Assembly (NCBI GenBank): GCA_051870875.1
Contig: JBJECG010000059.1
Span: 17,222 to 81,221, forward strand
From: Aphodosoma sp051870875
GTDB taxonomy: Bacteria > Bacteroidota > Bacteroidia > Bacteroidales > Paludibacteraceae
DNA: 64,000 nt
Reading direction: 5' to 3'
Positions within the stretch are counted from its first letter, which is position 1. Every line of letters starts with the position of its first letter. Below, piece after piece: positions 1 through 8,827 of this stretch. The position numbers and the translations under genes were made by a program. The notes under the pieces are model-generated. The model worked only from the letters and a program-made list of their open reading frames with translations, was not told the origin of the DNA and searched no databases.

Positions 1-210
1 TTTCTCATGATAGCCCAACGAATGGATCTTCCCGTTAGAACCAATCTCGAAATTCAACTTCATTCTCGTCTTGTCATAATTATTTGTGGAGTCTTGATTT
101 TTCCTGTCAATCTTGTCATCGTTCCAACGCCTTTCGTTTTCGTTGGCTTCTGCCGAGCTGAATGACTTGGCAGCTTCAACGTGCATCGCTTGTTTGATAT
201 CAGTATTCAT
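1..210 (-). CDS. Mob/Pre-type relaxase, N-terminal fragment cut by window edge
   Basis: An open frame starts at an ATG at 210 and reads without a stop for 70 codons to the window edge. The peptide begins MNTDIKQAMHVEAAKSF and contains ERRWNDDKIDR followed by a YDKTRMKLNFE segment. This spacing (Ala/Asn-rich helix, RWNDxKxDR, then a LNFE strand) resembles plasmid recombination/mobilization (MobV/Pre) proteins of Bacteroidales as I know them. The catalytic His triad would lie beyond the edge, so function is inferred from the N-terminus and from the neighbouring primase, excisionase-like and integrase genes. The role would be nicking oriT during mobilization. It could instead be another Bacteroidales mobilization protein. 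Confidence 0.55.
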   Translation of the reverse strand, partial: MNTDIKQAMHVEAAKSFSSAEANENERRWNDDKIDRKNQDSTNNYDKTRMKLNFEIGSNGKIHSLGYHEK

Positions 211-359
211 AATGTCTTTCTTAAAAGTGTTTTTAATAATTGGAGCTTGCTCCTGTGCCAATTCACGCAGTGTGGCAATGACCGGATTTTATTGCCGCCA
301 GGCAATAAGTCCTTATTGTGTTATGGACTTTCTGTAAACTCCCGGAACAAGTTCCTCCG
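211..359. other. Hairpin-rich gap, candidate oriT
   Basis: This non-coding stretch lies directly upstream of the relaxase fragment. It holds a run of short inverted repeats: GGAGC/GCTCC (242-253), TGCCA/TGGCA (256-277), ATTGCC/GGCAAT (291-306) and AAGTCC/GGACTT (307-330). In Bacteroides mobilizable units the transfer origin commonly sits just upstream of the mob gene. The origin assignment is inference; no nick site was recognised. Confidence 0.35.
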
Positions 360-1373
360 TTATTCAATAAGTTCCAGCCCAAGTTCGTCAATCAATGTCT
401 GCAAGAAGGGGTTACGGTCAATCATCCGTTGGAGTATCATCTGCGGAGTGTCTTCCATCAGAAGGAAGTCTGCAATGTCCAACCCTTGATCACGTTGTTC
501 GGCAGTTGCCATATCTTCCAGTACCGTGCTGACCGATACGGATTGGCAGACTTTGGCAAGTATTGAAACTTTTTGCCGCCACTGCTCCGTTGCGCCAAGG
601 TCAGGCATAAGAATCACATTCCGATGAGCCAGTACACGAACAGCCTTTTCGTTGAAACAGCCGTTCTTTCCTCCGGTCGCCAGCCACAAGCCGTCAGGCA
701 TGAAGTGGGCTGCAATGAGTGCCGTCTTCTCGCTTTCCACGATGAACACGGTCTTGTTGAGATAGCGGACAAGAAGATGCTCTCCAAAGAAACACTGGCA
801 TAGGTTAAAGCCGGACAGACGCAGTTCGGTATGCACCCAGCCCACGTGCGGATGAGGCTCTTTCAGCCGATGCCCGGTCTTTGCATCATATCCCATAATC
901 TTACCCGCGTGTACCTGTCCGTTGGAATCCACCTGCCAGAAAACTGTCGAACCGTTCCATTTTTTGGAAGTCCCGACCTGGTAAAGTTTGAAGAGCCTTT
1001 CGGCATTGCTTCTGCCAATCGTGTCGGACAGGAATGTGCACAACGGGTTGATGTCATAGTGTGACAGGGAACGCTGCATGACTGCCGAATCCATAAAAGA
1101 CGGAGGACTGACTGGCTTCTTTGGAGTTACGGCTTGCGGTTTCCACTCCTGTCTGAATGATTCCGATTCATCAGGATGCTCCCGAAAGAAATCCTTTGGC
1201 GTGTAATGGTAGCCGCAACTGTGCTCGTGGTCGCATTTGCCGACATGGGGAGGGAAGTCAACCTCTCCCGACTCGTCAACATAACGGGTGAAACAAGCCT
1301 TACGCCTGCATTCGGGACACTCAGTCTTGCTGCCCCGATGATATTTTTCAAGATGAAAACGATAATTCTCCAT
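360..1373 (-). CDS. Zinc-finger/Toprim-like primase-type protein (DUF6371-like)
   Basis: A 337-residue protein. The N-terminus has a zinc-finger-like set of cysteines (C19, C22, C27, C47, C53) plus histidines. The middle resembles the Toprim-like fold of mobile-element primases: FIVESEKTAL (E213) and VILMPDLGAT (D258) occupy the usual Glu and Asp motif positions. Such proteins (DUF6371/PHA02031-like) are carried by Bacteroides mobilizable elements next to a DUF3987 ATPase and probably act in element replication. Here the DUF3987 gene lies upstream on the same strand with a gap of about 120 bases. The catalytic role is inferred from family resemblance. Confidence 0.6.
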   Translation of the reverse strand: MENYRFHLEKYHRGSKTECPECRRKACFTRYVDESGEVDFPPHVGKCDHEHSCGYHYTPKDFFREHPDESESFRQEWKPQAVTPKKPVSPPSFMDSAVMQRSLSHYDINPLCTFLSDTIGRSNAERLFKLYQVGTSKKWNGSTVFWQVDSNGQVHAGKIMGYDAKTGHRLKEPHPHVGWVHTELRLSGFNLCQCFFGEHLLVRYLNKTVFIVESEKTALIAAHFMPDGLWLATGGKNGCFNEKAVRVLAHRNVILMPDLGATEQWRQKVSILAKVCQSVSVSTVLEDMATAEQRDQGLDIADFLLMEDTPQMILQRMIDRNPFLQTLIDELGLELIE

Positions 1374-1495
1374 GATAATTTCTGAAATTGATTTGCAGTA
1401 ATTTCAGTCTTCAGTCCTTTCAGTTTTGCAGGAACTGACGGTATGCTCCATCCCGAAACTGAAAAACTGAACATACTGAAAGCTGCAAACGGGGG

Positions 1496-2908
1496 TTACA
1501 CATTGCAGTTTTCATCCTCTGTCTGTTCTACCGATGTATATGACACTTTCTCGTAGACTCCCTGCCTGGCCTTGTGGACAAGCCTGTTTCTGGCAAGATC
1601 CCTAAGATAGTTCATCACCGTGCGCTCCGTTACCATAAGTTGTCTTCCTGCATCAAGGGCTTCGGCTGTGGTAAACGTATCTTTCAGCAGGGCGAGCAAT
1701 TCCAGCGACGGCTCGTCACAGGCGTCGTTTGCCACATATTCGCGTATGCGCCTGTAAGAACCTTCGAAATAGTCATTCAGCCGGATAGCACCTTCAATGG
1801 CGGTCGTTGTCACGAATTGCAGATGGCTCTCGCCGCAGGCATAAGACAGGACTTGGAGAACCAGTGCCAGACGCGCCACCTGTACCGGACTTTTCATGGG
1901 GCGCGATTCCACAAGGGCTTCATCCCTGATGGCATTGATGCGTTCGATTGTATTGTTGTGCCAGCCGAAGAAAATCTTTTTCGCTTCCGCTTCCATGCCT
2001 ATCAGATGAGGGATGTTACCCTCGGCATCCCCGTCATTGTCATAGTCAAGGGCGAACACCTTTTCCATGATTGCCTCCCATGTCCTCCATGCAGATGCCG
2101 GATTGTTACCGGTATCCTCCTCTTCGCTTTCCGTCCACCGTGGCGCCAGATACGACTTGGGCATCACGAACAGGATGCGGTCAAGCAGCCCGTTATCCTC
2201 GTATCCCTTTTTGAGCAGCTCATGCACACGCCTGGTCTGTGTCGTGCCGACCATGTTGATGCACGGATTCTCAATGTGTATGGGAATGGGATTGCTGACG
2301 CGGGTCACATCTATGGCACTGTTGCTCCATGCGGACAGAAGCTGCTCTATCAACTGCCCGTTGTTGTAGCGGTTGGCGGAATTGAACATGCCCATAATCT
2401 CGTCCGCAAGTATGGTTATGCCACGGGGACAGTTGTGATGGGCGAGCATCAGGGCTTCCGGCGTGAAATCGGACACGATGGTTCTTCTCAATACAGGCCT
2501 GTCCATATCGTTGTTGCCCTTGCTCTCTTTCATTGTATTCTGATAGGCGGCCATTTCAGCCTTGAATTTCTCCAGTGCCCGGCAATCCCTTTTGCGGAGC
2601 GGACGGAATACGGCTTCAAGCGGCGGTGTCTTGCCGAGTCCCGGCCGCCCCACCATGATGATATAAAGGGCGGCATTGGTTGTCCATTGTCCTTTTACAC
2701 GGATATTGTAGGTATTGCCCAACGCGGAAGCCGTAGCCGACAGTATGGCTGTGGCAAGATACTCCACCTTGAAGTTCTCATGTCGCACCATGCCAAGGAT
2801 AACGGACTGGACTTTGGCAGGGAAAGCGTCAATCGGGAAATCCGATTCCGCAATGCCCTGCGCCTGCGCCATCACCCTGTTGCATATATCCAGTTGTCTG
2901 ATACCCAT
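1496..2908 (-). CDS. DUF3987-type P-loop ATPase/helicase of mobile element
   Basis: A 470-residue protein with Walker A motif GRPGLGKT (about residues 89-96) and an acidic ITILADEIMG segment that fits Walker B. The architecture matches DUF3987 proteins, which are helicase/primase-associated replication ATPases of integrative elements and phages. I start at ATG 2908 rather than 2932, because AGGAGAAG precedes it at good distance and it leaves 2 bases after the stop of the HTH gene; the upstream start would overlap that gene. It probably works with the adjacent Toprim-like protein. A wrHTH-like tail (residues about 400-450, TTAEAL...TERTVMNYL) looks DNA-binding. Confidence 0.7.
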   Translation of the reverse strand: MGIRQLDICNRVMAQAQGIAESDFPIDAFPAKVQSVILGMVRHENFKVEYLATAILSATASALGNTYNIRVKGQWTTNAALYIIMVGRPGLGKTPPLEAVFRPLRKRDCRALEKFKAEMAAYQNTMKESKGNNDMDRPVLRRTIVSDFTPEALMLAHHNCPRGITILADEIMGMFNSANRYNNGQLIEQLLSAWSNSAIDVTRVSNPIPIHIENPCINMVGTTQTRRVHELLKKGYEDNGLLDRILFVMPKSYLAPRWTESEEEDTGNNPASAWRTWEAIMEKVFALDYDNDGDAEGNIPHLIGMEAEAKKIFFGWHNNTIERINAIRDEALVESRPMKSPVQVARLALVLQVLSYACGESHLQFVTTTAIEGAIRLNDYFEGSYRRIREYVANDACDEPSLELLALLKDTFTTAEALDAGRQLMVTERTVMNYLRDLARNRLVHKARQGVYEKVSYTSVEQTEDENCNV

Positions 2909-2910
2909 AA

Positions 2911-3264
2911 TCACTTCTCCTTTCGTTTGCAATAGGATGTCACACTTTCCGACTTGCCTCCGGTCTGTACCCTGCGGATGTCGGACTTGGCATACATGTT
3001 CTTGTTACCGACCTTGACGGGGACAAGGTAGCCACGCTTCGCCCACAGGTTGAGCGTGCCTTCGCATACGTTCAGCAACTCGCGGACTTGCCTTGTATTC
3101 AGGTATGTCTCCTGAGTTTCACGCTGCATCGCTGCCTGCCGTTCTTCCTGCTGCGCCACAATAGTGCGCTGAATGATTGATTCGGCAAACATCTTGAGGT
3201 CTGTGGGAGTGACTTCCAGTCTCACGTTCGCTCCCATATCGACTAGACTTTCTATGGTAATCAT
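2911..3264 (-). CDS. Excisionase-type helix-turn-helix protein
   Basis: A 117-residue protein. The C-terminal half (about residues 54-100) reads YLNTRQVRELLNVCEGTL, then LWAKRGYLVPVKVGNKNMY, which is the winged-helix MerR/excisionase (HTH_17) pattern. The N-terminal half is a Gln/Glu-rich helix likely to form a coiled coil. Proteins of this kind act as recombination directionality factors or element-gene regulators in Bacteroides integrative elements. It lies just upstream of the DUF3987 gene, with a 2-base gap that suggests translational coupling. A palindrome cluster sits upstream at 3427-3458 and could be its target or that of another element regulator. Confidence 0.65.
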   Translation of the reverse strand: MITIESLVDMGANVRLEVTPTDLKMFAESIIQRTIVAQQEERQAAMQRETQETYLNTRQVRELLNVCEGTLNLWAKRGYLVPVKVGNKNMYAKSDIRRVQTGGKSESVTSYCKRKEK

Positions 3265-3426
3265 AAAATCTTTTGTTTAGGAATTTACAATGACCATCTG
3301 CATGTTCCCTGATGCACCGCCTCCGATGGTTTATAAAAGCGAAGCACCGCCAAACCTCGGGAAAGGATTGACGGTGTAAAAGTATATGGGAATTAGAAGT
3401 GATTGATACAGAATGCCTTGTCTTAA

Positions 3427-3458
3427 ATTGTCATGACAATATAAGTCTATATGACAAT
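3427..3458. promoter_or_regulatory. Palindromic operator-like cluster (ATTGTCAT half-sites)
   Basis: A perfect 14-bp palindrome ATTGTCATGACAAT (3427-3440) is followed by a third half-site ATGACAAT at 3451-3458. The cluster lies in the 225-base gap between the unknown gene and the excisionase-type gene. It looks like a binding site for a dimeric regulator or recombination protein; the binder is unknown. Confidence 0.4.
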
Positions 3459-3489
3459 GTAAAACGGCTGCATCTGACCTTATTTTGCG

Positions 3490-4623
3490 CTAATGTCTGT
3501 TGTATTGCTGAATTGTAATGTCTGTGATTGTCTGAACCAATTTTTGATACAGTTCCCGGTTTTCGTCACTTTCGATTAGCGGAGCCAACTGGTCTTGGCC
3601 TTCCTTGATGACATACTTGGCCGCTTTCAGGAATCCGACAGACTGCCGTATGGCACTCTCGCTTTTGAGCGACGGCAAATCCGGGAATTGTAAAGCCAGA
3701 CCGACACTGTATTCTTTGGCAGAGTGCATACCTGCGACCAGCCGCAAGTCTTTCAGCACATAGAATGGCAATGCCTGATGGACAGCACTCGTGTTTATGG
3801 AAATGAAATTGCGGATATGCCCTAAAACTTTCTCTTTGTTGTTGCAGTCAAGATAATCCATAAGAGGTCGTTCCTGTATCTTTTTCTTTCCGGCTGTACG
3901 GTGGATTTTTGATGTGGCATCATTGTCCGTGTCAGTTGGTGTATTGGTTACATCATTTCCCGTATCGCCATTGGCCCCATTTTCATTCATTACGGATTGC
4001 AATGCCCATTCACCAACATTCCCATTTTCAATGGCATCGTTCATGGAAAAGTATCTGTCCCAGTCAGCCTGGGTTCGGAAGCCGTTTTTGATGGATACCT
4101 GTATTATCTGTTCGGTTACCCAAGAACAGCTCTGCCTGTCCATTCTGTCCGCTTTAGGATTGGCTGATTGTTTGCTGACCATACTGACCATTGCCTCGAA
4201 GCTTTTTCCGTAATACAGCCAGCTCAGTACAAGCGGTGCGGAAAGGATAATGCCATGTCTTTTGGACTTGCTTCTAAAAAAGGATTTGACCTTGTTCCAA
4301 ACGGAATATGAAGCCCTGTCTGATGAATTATTCTCTTCCCTCTGCTTCTGGAATGCTTCAACAATCTGTTCCGGGACGGATTTTTCACTGAACAGCAGGC
4401 TTATGCTGTCAAAATTTTCCACACTGTCATCGCCCCAGCACAATGCCCATTCCGCCTTGACCTTTGGCAGCTGTTTGAAGATGGCACGACAGATAGCGAG
4501 ATATTGCCTCTCGTCCCCGTTTGTCATCAGACGCGCGAAGCGGTTGTATTCTTCCCTGTGGCTGTTCTTCCACTGGAGAATGTCAGCCTTGAACTGGTCG
4601 TATGTCAATCGGGATTCAGGCAT
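3490..4623 (-). CDS. Unknown mobile-element protein, 377 aa
   Basis: I do not recognise the family. The protein is soluble and charged, with no signal peptide or membrane segment. The first 160 residues are helical and Trp-rich; about residues 150-165 read WNKVKSFFRSKSKR, which is very basic and could bind nucleic acid. A low-complexity Asn/Thr/Asp linker (about 222-240) joins this to a C-terminal helical region. The gene lies between the excisionase-type gene and the integrases on the same strand, so an accessory role in the element (replication, excision control) is plausible but not shown. Confidence 0.55.
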   Translation of the reverse strand: MPESRLTYDQFKADILQWKNSHREEYNRFARLMTNGDERQYLAICRAIFKQLPKVKAEWALCWGDDSVENFDSISLLFSEKSVPEQIVEAFQKQREENNSSDRASYSVWNKVKSFFRSKSKRHGIILSAPLVLSWLYYGKSFEAMVSMVSKQSANPKADRMDRQSCSWVTEQIIQVSIKNGFRTQADWDRYFSMNDAIENGNVGEWALQSVMNENGANGDTGNDVTNTPTDTDNDATSKIHRTAGKKKIQERPLMDYLDCNNKEKVLGHIRNFISINTSAVHQALPFYVLKDLRLVAGMHSAKEYSVGLALQFPDLPSLKSESAIRQSVGFLKAAKYVIKEGQDQLAPLIESDENRELYQKLVQTITDITIQQYNRH

Positions 4624-4693
4624 AGTGTTGTCTGCAAGTAGTCGGATATAAATGGAACATAGGGATAGAATAAAATACAGCGGACAGGCGATT

Positions 4694-6025
4694 TTAATCC
4701 AGCAGGTTTACCAGTTCTTTCTTGATTTCGTCATCGATATGCCTGTAACGGGCGAAGGCACGGCTTCCCTCGGAATGTCCCGACATGGAAGCAATCAGGT
4801 TCGGGTCCTTGACCTGCTTGTAGAGGTTGCCGATAAAGGTCTTGCGTGCCGTGTGGGTGGTCGCCACTTCATATAACGGTCTTGCCACGTCCTCGCGTGT
4901 CTTCGGGTCAAGTACCCTGACCATACGGTCAATGCCCACATATTTGAGTATCTCTTTAATCTTCTTGTTGTAGCCGAACTGCGAGAAACGGGGAAGCAGT
5001 GCATCTTCTAAATCCTTATACCTTTCCAATATGTCCAATGCCTTTTGGTTGAGCGGAACTCTGACTGTGTTGGCGTGTTCCAGTTTGGTTTTCTGCGGAA
5101 TGTATTCTACGCAACCGTCCACGACATTGGCTTTGGTAAGTCTGTTCAGGTCGCTTACCCGGCAACCGATCAGACACTGGAACATGAAAATGTCACGATA
5201 GACTGGATAGGAATTGCCCAAACCGCTTAAATCGGCGTAATAGACTTTGTCCCTCTCTTCAAGGGTAAGGTAAAACGGGTCGCCGTACATAGGTTGGGCT
5301 ATCTGGTACTGGTCAAAAGGATTGTTCCTTGTGAGCTTGCGTTTGATGCACCATTTGATGACGGTGCGGATGCGGTAGAGTGTCCCCGACATGCTATTCT
5401 CGGAGCGTTGCTGGGCGACATCACGGGGCAGCTCGTCATTATAGAATACGGGATACATTTCCACATACCTGTACTCTTCCTGCATCCACAGCTTGAAATC
5501 ACGGATGTCGTCAGCGGTAATGGAATCTATACAAAGGTGGAAACCCCGTTGGTGCATGACCTCCTGACGGAAACGCTCGTAACGCTGTACCTTTTTCAGA
5601 TTGTCGCGGTGATGCTTCCAGCTTTCTGCGGCAAGGGGAGTCTCGTCCATGTACTTCTGTATCTGGTAAGATAGCAGATACTCGTCTGCCGGATTGCCGC
5701 CACGGAAGTTGATATTCGGGTGGTGGTATTCCTCAATAAGACCTTTCAGCCAGTTGCCGTCCACTCCACGATGGTATTTCTCGGCAATAAGGTGCGTAAT
5801 GTTTTGGATGTCTTTTTCAAAGCCCATCCGTTTATCTTCCGACACCAATGCGACACGGGGCTTGTAGCCCTGCCGTTCCGCACTCCAGTGGTTGGGGTTG
5901 ATGGAGAGTTCGCTTGCAGCCTTGATGTCAACGCCTCCCACGTCACGGACTCTGAAATAGACTCGTGCCTGGTCAGTGACATTATTCTTGGCTGCGGTCT
6001 TTCTTATAAATGCGGTAACTTTCAT
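4694..6025 (-). CDS. Tyrosine recombinase (integrase) 1
   Basis: A 443-residue tyrosine recombinase. Arm-binding and SAM-like core-binding regions occupy about residues 1-230. The catalytic domain holds R289 (in GCRVSDL), K312 (PQKTK), H391 and R394 (HTARKT), H417 (MSGH) and the nucleophile Y427 (FARYRHID), so all key residues are present. Integrases of this type insert and excise Bacteroidales elements at short core sites. It lies 12 bases downstream of a second, similar integrase and is likely co-transcribed with it. Its C-terminal third is close to that paralog in sequence while the N-terminal part differs, suggesting the pair may use different arm sites or act as a heteromer. Confidence 0.9.
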   Translation of the reverse strand: MKVTAFIRKTAAKNNVTDQARVYFRVRDVGGVDIKAASELSINPNHWSAERQGYKPRVALVSEDKRMGFEKDIQNITHLIAEKYHRGVDGNWLKGLIEEYHHPNINFRGGNPADEYLLSYQIQKYMDETPLAAESWKHHRDNLKKVQRYERFRQEVMHQRGFHLCIDSITADDIRDFKLWMQEEYRYVEMYPVFYNDELPRDVAQQRSENSMSGTLYRIRTVIKWCIKRKLTRNNPFDQYQIAQPMYGDPFYLTLEERDKVYYADLSGLGNSYPVYRDIFMFQCLIGCRVSDLNRLTKANVVDGCVEYIPQKTKLEHANTVRVPLNQKALDILERYKDLEDALLPRFSQFGYNKKIKEILKYVGIDRMVRVLDPKTREDVARPLYEVATTHTARKTFIGNLYKQVKDPNLIASMSGHSEGSRAFARYRHIDDEIKKELVNLLD

Positions 6026-6037
6026 TATGCGTCCTCC

Positions 6038-7342
6038 TTAGTTTATCATTTCCACAAGTCTGCGTTTCATGTCTTCGTCAATCGTGCGGTAGCGGTTGAA
6101 TGCCCGGCTGCCCTCCACGTGTCCCGACATGGATGCTATCAGGTTGGGGTCGGGAACCTGTTTGTATAGATTTCCTACAAAAGTCTTCCGTGCCGTGTGG
6201 CTGGTGGCTACCTCATACAATGGTTTCTGCACGGTATTGTAGCCGTGCGTGTCAAGGATGGTCACTATCCTGTCTATGCCGCAATGTTTCAACAGTTCCC
6301 GTATGCCGAGATTGTACTGGTGTATGGGTTTGAACGGTAACAATTTGTCAGTACTTGATTCATAACGTTCCAGTATCTTCAACGCCTTGGGATGAAGCGG
6401 TACTCTGACGACTTTTGCCTGGCATTTCTTTGTCTTCTGCGGCATATACTCCAGAAATCCGTCCTTGATGTTGTCTCTCGTCAATCTGTACAAATCACCC
6501 ACACGGCATCCTACATAACAGTGGAACAAGAATATATCCCGAATGACAGCCTGTTTAGGGCAGTCGTTCAAATCTGCATAGTACAGGACATTCCGTTCCT
6601 CCGAAGTAAGGTAGAACGGATCGCCGTATGTCGGTTCCTTGCATCCGTAAAGCTCATATACCTCGTTGTCGGAATACTTCATTTTCTTGCACCAATGCAG
6701 GAATGTACAAAAGAGGTTCATCGTGTTGATGATGGTCGTATTCGACAATGGCCTTGGCGCGTGGTTGATTAACATACGCCCGACATAGAAATCGGGATGC
6801 TGCTGGCGCAACAGGTATTCGTTGGCCACATAATCCCGGAAACCGTTCATCTGTTCCAGTATGACGGTTTCCACAAAGAGGGTGAAGTCGCTATTGCCCA
6901 ATATCTCCCTTTGATAGTCGTGATAACGGGTCATCTTGCGCTCGAAGCGGATGATATGCTCCTTCGTTCTGTCCGCACCGTCAAACTTTTCCAGATACTC
7001 GTGGATGCGGCAAATCAGATTAGGATGGTTGCGCTCGAAAGCCCGTGCAGGGTACAGCACATCCTCGATGGTCTGTTTAAGCCATGCACTGTTTGCCCTG
7101 TCCGAAAAAGTCTTCTCTACTTTCTCGATGATGGCGGCAATCTGTTCGGGCAGCTGTTTCTGCTCAACGGCAGGTACGGCTGTCGTGCGCTTGTAACTGA
7201 GGGTGTCGGAATCCCAGTACTTGTCATGGACTACAAAAGGCGAAACAACCTTTATATCCACGTTCTTCTCACGGACACGGAAACAGATGTTCGAGGTCGT
7301 GGCAGAACTCCTTTTCAGATAGACGGAAACTTTCATCGGCAA
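6038..7342 (-). CDS. Tyrosine recombinase (integrase) 2
   Basis: A 434-residue tyrosine recombinase, first gene of the tandem pair. Catalytic residues are intact: R280 (VGCRVGDL), K303 (PQKTKK), H382 and R385 (SHTARKT), H408 (MSGH) and Y418 (FNRYRTID). The N-terminus (to about residue 80) is the short beta-rich arm-binding domain of Bacteroidetes integrases. A TACCTTTG box at 7363-7370 on the minus strand sits just ahead of the start, giving a very short leader. The gene marks the right end of the element, so the attachment site is expected in the gap just beyond it. Confidence 0.9.
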   Translation of the reverse strand: MPMKVSVYLKRSSATTSNICFRVREKNVDIKVVSPFVVHDKYWDSDTLSYKRTTAVPAVEQKQLPEQIAAIIEKVEKTFSDRANSAWLKQTIEDVLYPARAFERNHPNLICRIHEYLEKFDGADRTKEHIIRFERKMTRYHDYQREILGNSDFTLFVETVILEQMNGFRDYVANEYLLRQQHPDFYVGRMLINHAPRPLSNTTIINTMNLFCTFLHWCKKMKYSDNEVYELYGCKEPTYGDPFYLTSEERNVLYYADLNDCPKQAVIRDIFLFHCYVGCRVGDLYRLTRDNIKDGFLEYMPQKTKKCQAKVVRVPLHPKALKILERYESSTDKLLPFKPIHQYNLGIRELLKHCGIDRIVTILDTHGYNTVQKPLYEVATSHTARKTFVGNLYKQVPDPNLIASMSGHVEGSRAFNRYRTIDEDMKRRLVEMIN

Positions 7343-7362
7343 TGCGTTTTTGATTCACATCG

Positions 7363-7370
7363 CAAAGGTA
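7363..7370 (-). promoter_or_regulatory. -7 promoter box for the integrase pair
   Basis: Read on the minus strand this is TACCTTTG, matching the Bacteroidota -7 consensus TAnnTTTG, about 20 bases ahead of the integrase start. I see no good TTTG -33 element, so strength is uncertain. Confidence 0.5.
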
Positions 7371-7615
7371 AATAAATTCCCGTATATGTTCCCATATATC
7401 CCGAAAAAACTTGCAGAGGATTAAGACAAATTAAAGAGCGTGTCCCGAAAGTGATACCACATAAAACACTGTATATTAGTGATTATATTTTCTCTTGTTA
7501 TGCTTTTCTTTTCATTTTTGGATTTCCAAACCCTTAATCAAAACATATATTGCAGTTCCACACTTCCGTTTTCAATCAAAAAGTTCCAAGGGACTGTGGA
7601 ACACTAAATGTTACT
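7371..7615. other. AT-rich gap between integrase and cargo; likely holds the attachment site
   Basis: About 245 bases without a convincing gene. The sequence is AT-rich and shows no tRNA or obvious long repeat. As the region outside the integrase end of the element it is the natural place for an att site, but the partner end lies outside the window, so no direct repeat can be paired. Confidence 0.35.
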
Positions 7616-8287
7616 ATGAAACACGTTATCTTAATCGCAGCAATGCTCCTTGTCCAGTTCTCAATCCATGCAGGACAACGGGACGTGACAAAATTTCTCG
7701 GAATCCCGGTTGACGGCACAAAACCTGAAATGATCCAAAAGCTCAAGGCCAAAGGATTCAAAAGTTCCTCTTTTGACCCTGAAATCCTGACCGGCGAGTT
7801 CAACGGCCATGATGTCCATATTCATGTCGTAACAAACAACAATAAAGTCTGGCGCATTATGGTCGCCGATGCCAATCGTGTAGGTGAACGGTCGATTCAA
7901 ATCAGATTCAACAGACTTATAGAACAATTTAGCAACAATGCAAAATACATAAGCCTTGATGAGCCAATAATTCCTGACGATGAGGACATATCATATGAAA
8001 TGTCAGTTCACGACAAAAGATATCAGGCGACATTTTACCAACGGCCAGAAATTCTTGACTCAACAGCGATAATAAATGACGTCAGAAATCTCTTGTTACA
8101 AAAATATTCAGAACAGGAGCTGGATAACCTCCCGACAAATGCAATTAGTGAAATAATGGCTCAGTATACGATTGACTTGATTAAAAAGAAATCCGTATGG
8201 TTCATGATTTCAGAATTTGGTAGCAAATACGGCATAGTAATGTATTATGACAATGAATACAACCATTCCAACGGAGAAGACTTATAA
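7616..8287 (+). CDS. Exported protein of unknown function, 223 aa
   Basis: I start at ATG 7616, giving MKHVILIAAMLLVQFSIHAG, a clear signal peptide; a start further upstream at 7550 would bury it. The mature protein (about 203 residues) begins with a KFLGIPVDGTKPEMIQKL segment of the kind seen in small Bacteroides periplasmic proteins that monitor a 'meaning of terms' helix and beta hairpins, but I cannot name a family. No cysteines or transmembrane segments follow. The gene is AT-rich relative to the core genes downstream and sits next to a mobile element, with a lipoprotein gene 7 bases behind it, suggesting a two-gene cargo or accessory operon. Confidence 0.65.
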   Translation: MKHVILIAAMLLVQFSIHAGQRDVTKFLGIPVDGTKPEMIQKLKAKGFKSSSFDPEILTGEFNGHDVHIHVVTNNNKVWRIMVADANRVGERSIQIRFNRLIEQFSNNAKYISLDEPIIPDDEDISYEMSVHDKRYQATFYQRPEILDSTAIINDVRNLLLQKYSEQELDNLPTNAISEIMAQYTIDLIKKKSVWFMISEFGSKYGIVMYYDNEYNHSNGEDL

Positions 8288-8294
8288 TACGCAT

Positions 8295-8801
8295 ATGGTT
8301 ATGAAAATTCTGAAAATCTGCACCTTGGTTATTGGTGCTGTAATATTGGGCGCCTGCTCACTCCGGGAGCCGAGTGTGATAAAGCATACATGGGAAAATG
8401 GCTATAAGTCAGTGCTACTGTACAAATATGCGTATATCAGACCTACAGGGAGCCTGACTTCAGGATTAGGAACGGTCTATAACTCAGGCAATAATGTATA
8501 CGGTTCGGCAACAATACGCAGTGTGAATCCGAGTGAGATAATAGCAGGAAATCTCATGCAAAAAGGTTTTATCATCCTGCCTGTCATTGACCCCGATTTA
8601 TTGGACGACACCGTTATCGTCAGTTACGGCGAGACAGGGCGCAGGATGGTTGGCTTCGGCTATGCAATTGAAGTTACCATCCAGTTCATTTCGGCAGAAA
8701 CGAATGGGAAAGTATGTACTTGCAAAGCGGAAGGGAAAGGACTGACCGAGGCGGATGACATACGGAAAGCCATAAACAGGGCGTTGTCTGCCATACGATA
8801 G
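8295..8801 (+). CDS. Lipoprotein of unknown function, 168 aa
   Basis: The start at ATG 8295 (or 8301, two codons on) gives a signal peptide ending in the lipobox ILGAC, so the Cys after it is predicted to be lipidated. The mature part has a Gly/Asn-rich turn region (SGLGTVYNSGNNVYGSA) and then a domain reading FIILPVIDPDLLDDTVIVSYG, where a designated residue pattern (VSYGETGRR) resembles small periplasmic proteins of the DUF4136-like type; this is only a loose resemblance. It follows the exported-protein gene with a 7-base gap and probably shares its transcript. It is convergent with ispD. Confidence 0.65.
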   Translation: MVMKILKICTLVIGAVILGACSLREPSVIKHTWENGYKSVLLYKYAYIRPTGSLTSGLGTVYNSGNNVYGSATIRSVNPSEIIAGNLMQKGFIILPVIDPDLLDDTVIVSYGETGRRMVGFGYAIEVTIQFISAETNGKVCTCKAEGKGLTEADDIRKAINRALSAIR

Positions 8802-8827
8802 CCGATTTGCAGGATGTATAGAGCCTG

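Noticed and set aside
1574..2935. A 453-residue plus-strand open frame
   Set aside because: It is the antisense shadow of the DUF3987 gene; composition is His/Gly/Arg-rich with no domain.
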